DNA of 5,026 nucleotides, taken from the NCBI GenBank assembly GCA_021849995.1, contig JAJZSC010000301.1, positions 1 through 5,026 of the forward strand, in the 5' to 3' direction. Shown here piece by piece: positions 1 to 4,943 of this stretch; positions within the stretch are counted from its first letter, which is position 1, and every line of letters begins with the position of its first letter. This stretch comes from Bacillota bacterium. Its GTDB lineage: Bacteria; Bacillota; Desulfitobacteriia; Desulfitobacteriales; Desulfitobacteriaceae. The position numbers and the translations under genes were made by a program. The notes under the pieces are model-generated. The model was given only the letters and a program-made list of their open reading frames with translations, had not been told where the DNA came from and did no database searches.

Positions 1-1001
1 TTCGTCAGTATGATAACCGGGTAATGCCACAAGTAAATCCCATAGGAACATTCTCCTAGCCAACGCAATGGGCCCCATCCGAATAACCTACCCAGATAGC
101 TGGCCGGGTGGGCCAGAACTGCCACCAGGCCAGCCGCCGCGACAGAGTAAAGCAAGAGTCCGCCCTGATAGAGAGAGGTCTGGTATTGGTTTGTTTTCCC
201 GATCATCAAAAGTACGACCAATAACCCCAGGCCTCCCGCCACATCCAGCGCCAGTCTCTTTTTGCCGGACAGATCTGGGTTCATCTTCCGGCTGGGCCAT
301 ACCATTGCAAGTACTGCCCCGACAAGCAAAGCGAAAGCACGTGTATCCGTTCCATAATATACCCTGCTGGGGTCTTGACCCGGTATGTAAATCAGTGCCA
401 TCGCAGCAGCGGAAGTCAAAGCGACAGCCATTGTTACCCCGATAATCCATTTTCGCTGACGGAGATAGCGCAGCCCCAATCCCAAAAGAAGGGGCCAGAA
501 AAGATAAAACTGTTCTTCTACCGCCAAAGACCAGAGGTGTCCCAGCGGAGACGGCGGACCGAAGCTTTCAAAGTAGGATACCTGATGGAAGATCAGATAC
601 CAGTTACTGGTATAAAATACCGCAGCCAGCGCCTCCTGCTTCAAGCCTGCCATGCGTTCCGGAGCGCAAAGCATAACCCAGGACATCACGCCTGCCAGCA
701 TCACAAAAAGAGCCGGCAACAGCCTCCGGGCCCGACGCAGCCAGAAATCTTTCAAGTCAATCGCTCCGGACTGCTCCCATTGCTTTAGTAAAATATTAGT
801 GATCAAATACCCGGATAGCACAAAGAATAGACTTACCCCTAAGAGCCCTCCGGGCACCCAAGTCAGATTGAGATGGTAAGCGATCACGGCAAACACCGCC
901 AATGCCCTTAGTCCGTCTAATCCCGGCATATAGCCGATGGAATTCCCCTGCAATCCCCTTTGATGTAAATTCGTTTGATTCGTTTTCTTGCTGCAATTCA
1001 T
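1..1001 (-). CDS. Acyltransferase family 3 membrane protein (OafA/YrhL type), 3' end outside window
   Basis: The minus frame is open from the ATG at 1001 to the left edge, giving 333 residues with no stop. It reads as an integral-membrane acyltransferase of the Acyl_transf_3 family, which transfers acyl groups such as acetyl to extracytoplasmic glycans (O-antigen, peptidoglycan or other polysaccharide). Visible motifs are MPGLDGLRALAV (residues 25-36) with the conserved Arg32, the conserved His43 in AYHL, LFFVLSGYLIT (58-68), LRRARRLLPAL (88-98), GHLWSLAVEEQFYLFWPL (154-171), TDTR (218-221) and SYGIYLWHYPV (319-329), with many hydrophobic helices between. The membrane domain is nearly complete; full-length relatives often carry a C-terminal SGNH esterase-like domain, which would lie beyond the window. 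An in-frame TGA lies 9 nt upstream of the ATG, so translation cannot start earlier in this frame. The GGAG at 1016-1013 is 11 nt away, a rather long spacing. The substrate cannot be told. Family call is secure; the exact start is less so. Confidence 0.93.
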   Translation of the reverse strand, partial: MNCSKKTNQTNLHQRGLQGNSIGYMPGLDGLRALAVFAVIAYHLNLTWVPGGLLGVSLFFVLSGYLITNILLKQWEQSGAIDLKDFWLRRARRLLPALFVMLAGVMSWVMLCAPERMAGLKQEALAAVFYTSNWYLIFHQVSYFESFGPPSPLGHLWSLAVEEQFYLFWPLLLGLGLRYLRQRKWIIGVTMAVALTSAAAMALIYIPGQDPSRVYYGTDTRAFALLVGAVLAMVWPSRKMNPDLSGKKRLALDVAGGLGLLVVLLMIGKTNQYQTSLYQGGLLLYSVAAAGLVAVLAHPASYLGRLFGWGPLRWLGECSYGIYLWHYPVIILT

Positions 1002-1224
1002 GTTTCTTCACTCTCCACTTAGGCCAGGCATCGGATTTTCCCATCGTAGCCATTTCTCCTTTTTACCATACCAAGTTTAGAGTTATAGTGCTTTACAAAA
1101 AACTTAAATTATCTTACGAAAAAGTTAAAATACGCGAATAATTGCAGATTGTGTAGTATAAAGAAATAAGCGCGTCTAATGGTAGTTATGCGTGTAGCTT
1201 GCCAGAACTGTATCGCTGAGATTC

Positions 1225-1254
1225 TTGACAGCCGTCAGCTATTTAACATATTTT
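1225..1254 (+). promoter_or_regulatory. Possible sigma-A-type promoter
   Basis: A perfect -35 hexamer TTGACA (1225-1230) is followed after 18 nt by TATTTT (1249-1254), which matches four of six bases of the -10 consensus. It is bracketed by two copies of CAGAACTG. It points right, towards the gene-free stretch and then antisense to the hydrogenase fusion, and no plus-strand gene follows. Such matches occur by chance in AT-rich DNA, so the call is tentative. Confidence 0.2.
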
Positions 1255-1340
1255 AGACAGAACTGGCAGTCCGCTTTGCACTATTGTTAGATATGTAAGT
1301 TATTCCATTTTGATTTGACATAATTATTTGATCACCTTGC

Positions 1341-1375
1341 CGTATGAAAGTATGAAGTTGCTATACTTCCTTACG
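1341..1375. repeat. Imperfect 13-bp inverted repeat (operator-like dyad)
   Basis: CGTATGAAAGTAT (1341-1353) and ATACTTCCTTACG (1363-1375) pair at 11 of 13 positions around a 9-nt centre. No T-run follows on either strand, so it is not an intrinsic terminator. It could be an operator or a structured RNA element; no adjacent start codon points to a target. Confidence 0.45.
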
Positions 1376-1465
1376 TAATGGTAAAAGGATTGGGAATTAG
1401 ACAAAATATCAGCATAAATGTGGTACGGATATTTACTTTGAGTTAATTCAAATAGGGATAAAATC

Positions 1466-1512
1466 CAAACAAAAAAATAAACTGACCAAGGTGTGAACAA
1501 CTACCACCCAGT
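1466..1512 (-). terminator. Weak candidate intrinsic terminator downstream of the hydrogenase fusion
   Basis: Reading the minus strand, ACTGGGTG (1512-1505) can pair with CACC-like bases at 1493-1490 and with CAGT at 1484-1481, leaving an asymmetric bulge. A T-rich run follows at once (1480-1466, TTATTTTTTTGTTT). It sits where the transcript of the 1722-3629 gene and its relic tail should end. The stem is imperfect, so this rests mostly on the position and the U-tract. Confidence 0.28.
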
Positions 1513-1570
1513 CGGCATAACTTGTTATCCTTATCTAATTCCACACTTTACCTCTGACCCATCTGTTGAC

Positions 1571-1721
1571 TTTAAGCGTACAGATCCCAATACTTACAGT
1601 AATGTAGGCCCATTTCTTCGAAAACCGGTGAGGAACTTTGAGGTCGCTTACTTCGAATCGTTTCTGCGATTCCTTCAATTTCCTCTGCAGATGAATTAAA
1701 GGCAACATAAATATCATCTTC
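1571..1721 (-). pseudogene. Degraded GGDEF-domain fragment, frameshifted, abutting the upstream stop codon
   Basis: Immediately after the TAA at 1724-1722 the same frame stays open for 49 codons, to a TAA at 1574-1572. It begins EDDIYVAFNSSAEEIEGIAETIRSK, which resembles the segment after the GGDEF motif in diguanylate cyclases (short strand, then the AExIR helix). The +1-shifted frame then gives SDLKVPHRFSKKWAYITVSI followed by GICTLK (to 1571), resembling the family's next segment, with its IPH...S...YVTVSIGIAT pattern. The distance between VAF and TVSIG is about 35 residues, close to the family's usual spacing. The two halves are in different frames, so a one-base gain or two-base loss lies around 1640-1660. 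The GG of the signature is absent and neither the N-terminal half nor the ADKALYxAK end is present, so no functional cyclase can be made. Family recognition is by eye. Confidence 0.6.
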
Positions 1722-3629
1722 TTATATCGAAGAGTCTAAACCAACGAGGATTTCCTCCTCTTGCGCAGCCATTTCCTCAACTGTCGCTAGCATTTCAGCA
1801 ACAGAATCGGAGATTTGTTGCATATTTTCCTCTAAGGTAGAAGACCCTTGTTCAATTCCTGACAATACGTCGAGCATGGCTCGTTCCTCGGATATAGTAT
1901 TGCTAACCACGGTCTTTGATTGCTCTGCCAGTTTTTTCACTTCTTCAGCTACGACCGCAAATCCACGACCGCCTTCCCCTGCCCGAGCCGCTTCAATGGA
2001 GGCATTTAGAGACAATAGGTTTGTCTGGCTAGATATCTCGACTAGTTCACTGGAAGCCGAGGCAAAATTGTTTAATTTCTGGGTCATCGCGTTAACGCTA
2101 TCCTTAAGCAATATAGCCGTCTCTAAGGTTTGGGAGATGTAATTAGAAATGTTGTTTAAGCTTAAAACACTATCCTCATTTCCCTTCGCCATTTGCAAAA
2201 CCGTGGATTTAATGGAGTCAACATATTTCTGACGTTTAATAATTCCCTTTTCCTTCTCGATATCGGCAGCTTTAAGTTGGTCGACTAAGGTGTTCATCTC
2301 GTCTATGCTATCTGATTTAGCTAATATAATTTCTGCCCTACTATAGTCAATGCAGCTTTGAACGATATTTGAGCCATGATAGATAGAGACTGCCATATCT
2401 CGACATGTTGCATGTCCACAGGCTGTGCAGTTCAATTCTTTTGCCTCCTGCGTTGTTTTGTGCATTTTAAAGAAGATGCTGTTTAGTTCCGATTCAGAAG
2501 GATTGCTAAGGGGCTTTAGTGTTCGGTTCCTATCGTAAGCACGAAAGAAGTCACTTAGTCTAAGGTTTTTAGAGAAATATTCGTCAAGCCAATTTAGACG
2601 AGACATCTTGCTAAAATGCTTATTCCTAACCGTTTCGTCTCGTTTAACAACCTTTAAGGTGTTTAATGTATCATCGATATCATCAAGAACTGACTTGTCT
2701 AAACTTGTTCCCGTTCCAATATTGCAACCGTGAGTACAGTTTAAAATGTCGACAAGTAAGGGTGCAGGTTTTCCCTGCTTCAGTCTAGAAGAATATGTTT
2801 TTAGATAGTCACAAACTTCCTGAGGACCTTCTACTTGCCTAACCCATGCGTCAGGGTTTCTGGCTTCGACATTTTCCCGAAGACCGCCGGGGCGACTGAA
2901 CAGCAGTCCTAACGAACAATCTAAGTCATTGAATCCAACTTCTTCGTAATTATTGAGATTGACTTTGTGGGCTTCGAGGTACTTTGCCAGGTTATTATAG
3001 GTTACGTTATAGCTTATTTTATTGTCAGTACTTTCGAATTCCGTTTTCTTAGCGATACATGGAGAAAGCATTGCCAACGCAGAAGTGTCTTTCACGTACT
3101 GCTTAATATATATAGCCGTACACATCATAGGGCTGTGAATGGGGGAAAGTTGCTCAAGTAATTCTGGAACGTATTTTTCAATATAATTGACGACTACGGG
3201 GCAAGGTTGAGCAATGAGTGTTTTAAGATTTTTTTCGTTTATTGTCTTTAGATACGCCCAGGTACAGATATCTGCTCCCAGCGATACGTCATAGAAGGCA
3301 TGAGCTCCAAGAGATTTAAGATAGCCAAAAAGCCGTTTGTAATTTGGAAAATTTACACGTATTGCGGGAGCTGTTAGTATTGATACTCTGCTGCCACGTT
3401 TTAATTCTGCAAAAAAAGAGGTAATATCGTCTTGATAATACCGAGCGCTATGACTACACACATTTAAGCATTCTCCACATTCAATACAATCCTCTTCGTT
3501 GATTTTTACTTTTACATTCCCATTTGTGTCTAAATATGCGATGTTCCCATGGACTGGGCAATGTCTGATACAATTATTACACCCCTGGCACTTATCGATA
3601 TCCGTATGTATATGACACCCTGCTGACAT
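1722..3629 (-). CDS. Cytoplasmic ferredoxin / [FeFe]-hydrogenase-like sensor fused to a chemoreceptor signalling domain
   Basis: Numbering is from the ATG at 3629 (635 residues). Two [4Fe-4S] ferredoxin motifs come first (Cys14, 17, 20, 24 and Cys48, 51, 54, 58). An [FeFe]-hydrogenase large-subunit domain follows, with the three H-cluster signatures: QPCPVV (Cys143), SPCIAKKTE (Cys191, Lys194, Glu197) and NCTHGCNIGTG (Cys298, Cys302). Next is a four-cysteine Fe-S domain of the PF04060 kind (Cys401, 404, 409, 426), then a long coiled coil with the MCP hairpin tip SSQTNLLSLNASIEAARAGE and GRGFAVVAEEVKKLAEQS (about 533-572). There is no membrane segment or signal peptide. The classic TSCCP has become QPCPV, so the proton-relay cysteine is missing, and the usual acidic residues after GAD are absent (GADICTWAYLK). 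I infer an H2 or redox sensor acting through CheA/CheW-like partners rather than an H2-metabolising enzyme. An in-frame GTG at 3641 would add four residues, but GGAG at 3639-3636 lies 6 nt before the ATG and fits as its ribosome binding site. The C-terminus appears short and abuts a GGDEF relic. It stands alone, not in a hydrogenase or che operon visible here. Confidence 0.93.
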   Translation of the reverse strand: MSAGCHIHTDIDKCQGCNNCIRHCPVHGNIAYLDTNGNVKVKINEEDCIECGECLNVCSHSARYYQDDITSFFAELKRGSRVSILTAPAIRVNFPNYKRLFGYLKSLGAHAFYDVSLGADICTWAYLKTINEKNLKTLIAQPCPVVVNYIEKYVPELLEQLSPIHSPMMCTAIYIKQYVKDTSALAMLSPCIAKKTEFESTDNKISYNVTYNNLAKYLEAHKVNLNNYEEVGFNDLDCSLGLLFSRPGGLRENVEARNPDAWVRQVEGPQEVCDYLKTYSSRLKQGKPAPLLVDILNCTHGCNIGTGTSLDKSVLDDIDDTLNTLKVVKRDETVRNKHFSKMSRLNWLDEYFSKNLRLSDFFRAYDRNRTLKPLSNPSESELNSIFFKMHKTTQEAKELNCTACGHATCRDMAVSIYHGSNIVQSCIDYSRAEIILAKSDSIDEMNTLVDQLKAADIEKEKGIIKRQKYVDSIKSTVLQMAKGNEDSVLSLNNISNYISQTLETAILLKDSVNAMTQKLNNFASASSELVEISSQTNLLSLNASIEAARAGEGGRGFAVVAEEVKKLAEQSKTVVSNTISEERAMLDVLSGIEQGSSTLEENMQQISDSVAEMLATVEEMAAQEEEILVGLDSSI

Positions 3630-3639
3630 TTCTTGCTCC
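3630..3639 (-). promoter_or_regulatory. Ribosome binding site that decides the start of the hydrogenase fusion
   Basis: On the minus strand the sequence GGAG (3639-3636) is followed by CAAGAA and then the ATG at 3629, a 6-nt spacing. The alternative GTG start at 3641 overlaps this motif and would have AAAGG with essentially no spacing, so ATG at 3629 is preferred. Confidence 0.65.
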
Positions 3640-3641
3640 AC

Positions 3642-4027
3642 CTTTCACAAGCTAACTTTTATATAAGCTAATTTACCTAAGGCTGCTTGCAAAAAAGTTA
3701 TACATTCTTGCTTTAATTGCAAGCTCCTTGTTCTTAATTGAATAATTGTCATAGGATAATGAGGCATAAATATTAATTATATAATTCTATTATTTTAATT
3801 TTTTGATAGTTTTATAGTGTCTCCAGTATATATACTAAAGGTTTAAATTATAATCTATTATATGTTATATCATTTAAAGATTCTAGCGAATGTTTTATTT
3901 CGTTTTTAAATAATCGGTCACGAAATTGCCTCAAATCCTTTAGTCTAAAAGTCAAAAAGCTAACGTCATAACCTGTCAAAAAAATCGACGAACATAATAA
4001 CCATATCAGAGTAAGGAAAAGATGTCT
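3642..4027. other. AT-rich gene-free spacer upstream of the hydrogenase fusion
   Basis: The region is very AT-rich with stops in all frames and no coding pattern. It should contain the promoter of the hydrogenase fusion. The best -10 candidate on the minus strand is TATAAC (3702-3697), but no well-spaced -35 hexamer is seen. A short dyad CTTGC-N7-GCAAG (3707-3723) lies where a -35 region would be and could bind a regulator. GTCAAAAA occurs twice around 3952 and 3977. Nothing else stands out. Confidence 0.55.
3697..3723 (-). promoter_or_regulatory. Possible promoter/operator of the hydrogenase fusion gene
   Basis: TATAAC at 3702-3697 lies about 70 nt before the ATG. The CTTGC-N7-GCAAG dyad at 3723-3707 lies just upstream of it, with a TTGCAA at only a 14-nt spacing, too short for a good sigma-A promoter. 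The arrangement would suit an activator- or repressor-controlled promoter, but this is a weak sequence match. Confidence 0.22.
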
Positions 4028-4171
4028 CTAACGTGTGGCCTGGCCAGGACGGCGTGGCTTTTGCACGATATGTCGTAGAACATTAGTTTCCCCGAAGATA
4101 ATTATGGAGACGGTTACCGGAAGCAATAGACAGCCAACCATTGTCCGCACCATCTGTAATTTCTTTATCAT
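4028..4171 (-). CDS. Possible 47-residue membrane miniprotein
   Basis: An ATG at 4171 opens a 47-codon frame ending in TAG at 4030-4028. It is preceded by a GAAGGGG (4181-4175) that can serve as a ribosome binding site, with AAGG 5 nt from the ATG. The product has a basic start (MIKK), one hydrophobic stretch at about residues 11-27 (MVGCLLLPVTVSIIIFG), and a basic, proline-containing tail ending KPRRPGQATR. This is the layout of a single-pass membrane or exported miniprotein with an inside-positive N-terminus. It begins 39 nt after the stop of the exported 165-residue protein, so the two could be co-transcribed. I do not recognise a family. It could be a chance ORF, since another minus-strand frame is also open for a similar length here. 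Confidence 0.35.
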   Translation of the reverse strand: MIKKLQMVRTMVGCLLLPVTVSIIIFGETNVLRHIVQKPRRPGQATR

Positions 4172-4210
4172 TCGCCCCTTCTCTATACTCTACCACTGAA
4201 ACTTATTGGG

Positions 4211-4708
4211 TTATTTGGCTTTGATGTCAACAATTCTTTTCTCGGCGTCTTGAGGACTGATCTTATCATTCATCAAATCATCTTTAAGTTGTTTTAGTTG
4301 CATAAGCTTCTCAGAGTTAACTTTGCTTCTTCGCGAATCTCTTTTGGCCAAAACCTCTACACTTTCTCCAATCACACTTATCCCGAGTTCAACATCTCTG
4401 AGAATCTCCTCTTTACTTCGCGCAGCAGGACCCCCTGCGGCTTCAATTTCTTTCTTAAGCTTTTGCGCTTCTATACCTTTTTCCTTGAGTTCATCTCCTG
4501 CTGCAGCACTTTCCAAGATTTCTTCTTTAGTTAAAGGAAGGTCACTTTTCAAAAGTTTCTCATGCTCAACATCAAATTCCGCTTCTAATTGTTTAACTAA
4601 CGCTTTTTTCACTGCAACCGGAGAATTTCCTGCATATACAAAAACACTGGTACTTAAACATAACACTGCAACAAGAGAACTAAGTACATAAACACTAGTT
4701 TTTTTCAT
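4211..4708 (-). CDS. Exported, highly charged helical protein with SHOCT-like C-terminus, function unknown
   Basis: The 165-residue product starts at the ATG at 4708, with GGAGG at 4721-4717 and an 8-nt spacing. Residues 1-26 form a signal peptide: MKK, a hydrophobic core at about 6-24, and a likely cleavage after VYA26. Cys17 lies inside the core and is preceded by Leu rather than Gly/Ala/Ser, so it is not a lipobox. The mature part is rich in Lys, Glu, Leu and Ala, is predicted all-helical, and has no cysteine. A TKEEIL/SKEEIL motif occurs twice (60-65 and 98-103), suggesting a repeated helical unit. The end (about 133-163: LMQLKQLKDDLMNDKISPQD, then AEKRIVDIK) resembles a SHOCT oligomerisation motif (L..L...L..G.I...E...K...). 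It lies downstream of a GGDEF gene on the same strand with a structured leader between. It may be a self-associating cell-envelope or secreted protein. Coding status is secure; function is unknown. Confidence 0.85.
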   Translation of the reverse strand: MKKTSVYVLSSLVAVLCLSTSVFVYAGNSPVAVKKALVKQLEAEFDVEHEKLLKSDLPLTKEEILESAAAGDELKEKGIEAQKLKKEIEAAGGPAARSKEEILRDVELGISVIGESVEVLAKRDSRRSKVNSEKLMQLKQLKDDLMNDKISPQDAEKRIVDIKAK

Positions 4709-4716
4709 TATAGCCG

Positions 4717-4721
4717 CCTCC
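4717..4721 (-). promoter_or_regulatory. Strong ribosome binding site of the exported protein
   Basis: GGGGAGGCGG on the minus strand includes GGAGG (4721-4717), 8 nt before the ATG at 4708. It begins 13 nt after the end of the perfect stem-loop at 4735-4770, close enough for that structure to influence ribosome access. Confidence 0.75.
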
Positions 4722-4734
4722 CCATGCCTATCCC

Positions 4735-4770
4735 TATCTCAAATTGGACTGCGAAGTCCAATTTGAGATA
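4735..4770. repeat. Perfect 16-bp stem-loop in the leader of the exported-protein gene
   Basis: TATCTCAAATTGGACT (4735-4750) and its exact reverse complement (4755-4770) enclose a 4-nt loop. The loop is GCGA on the plus strand (a GNRA-type tetraloop in RNA) and TCGC on the minus strand. No T-run follows in either direction (GGGATAGG on the minus side, AGCAGGG on the plus side), so it does not fit a standard intrinsic terminator. On the minus strand it would lie in the 5' leader of the 4211-4708 mRNA or in the 3' tail of the GGDEF mRNA. Possible roles are mRNA stabilisation, translation control or a protein operator. Confidence 0.85.
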
Positions 4771-4789
4771 AGCAGGGCTGCATAAATGG

Positions 4790-4828
4790 TCGAGTAAGAC
4801 CGGAGAATTTCACCCTGAGCTTACTCGA
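4790..4828. repeat. 9-bp inverted repeat with 21-nt loop
   Basis: TCGAGTAAG (4790-4798) and CTTACTCGA (4820-4828) are exact reverse complements separated by 21 nt. The element lies 19 nt from the 16-bp stem-loop, so the spacer between the GGDEF gene and the exported-protein gene carries two consecutive hairpins. It could be a regulator-binding dyad or part of a folded leader RNA. I could not match it to a c-di-GMP riboswitch core by eye. Confidence 0.55.
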
Positions 4829-4943
4829 GCGTTCCACGTTTAATATCTAAGTGTATACTTTCGATTTAAACATTTCTATCCTTCTTTGCAAAGTGTTTGC
4901 TTACACTCTCAGATAACCTTTTATAGCTGAGCAAATTTCCAAA

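Larger units (their letters stand above)
1002..1570. other. Gene-free spacer between acyltransferase and GGDEF relic
   Basis: No convincing coding sequence was found on either strand. The stretch is AT-rich. It contains a 13-bp imperfect dyad at 1341-1375, a repeated CAGAACTG at 1203-1210 and 1258-1265 flanking a promoter-like sequence, and a weak minus-strand terminator candidate near 1466-1512. The leader of the acyltransferase is at its left end, including an AAGGAG at 1061-1056 that sits before an out-of-frame ATG at 1053. No clear promoter for the acyltransferase was recognised. Confidence 0.6.

Noticed and set aside
68..788. Plus-strand open frames at 68-445 and 375-788, and the minus-strand frame at 88-450
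   Set aside because: They overlap the acyltransferase frame, which shows strong family motifs throughout; the products are proline- and arginine-rich and look like out-of-frame shadows.
1493..1699. Plus-strand 68-codon frame starting at a GTG
   Set aside because: It has no good ribosome binding site or recognisable motif and lies antisense to the GGDEF-like relic, which explains the open frame better.
1876..2142. Plus-strand frames at 1876-2142 and 2967-3161
   Set aside because: Both are antisense to the well-supported hydrogenase-chemoreceptor gene and have no independent evidence.
3630..3641. GTG at 3641 as the start of the hydrogenase fusion
   Set aside because: The GGAG needed for initiation overlaps this codon and is ideally spaced for the ATG at 3629.
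4039..4048. Perfect 10-bp palindrome CCTGGCCAGG
   Set aside because: Short GC palindromes are common by chance, and this one lies inside the 3' part of the candidate miniprotein frame without supporting context.
4050..4200. Minus-strand reading with VVEYREGANDKEIT, reminiscent of a phage tail-tube protein segment
   Set aside because: Only a handful of residues match, the rest does not resemble that family, and no other phage gene is present; the overlapping frame with a ribosome binding site is a better candidate.
4298..4691. Plus-strand frames at 4298-4534 and 4323-4691
   Set aside because: They are antisense shadows of the signal-peptide-bearing 165-residue gene.
4656..4708. Lipoprotein signal at Cys17 of the 165-residue protein
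   Set aside because: The residues before it are AVL, with Leu directly preceding Cys inside the hydrophobic core; a lipobox needs a small residue there.
4735..4770. Intrinsic terminator for the GGDEF gene
   Set aside because: The stem is strong but no U-run follows on either strand, so the standard rho-independent signature is missing.
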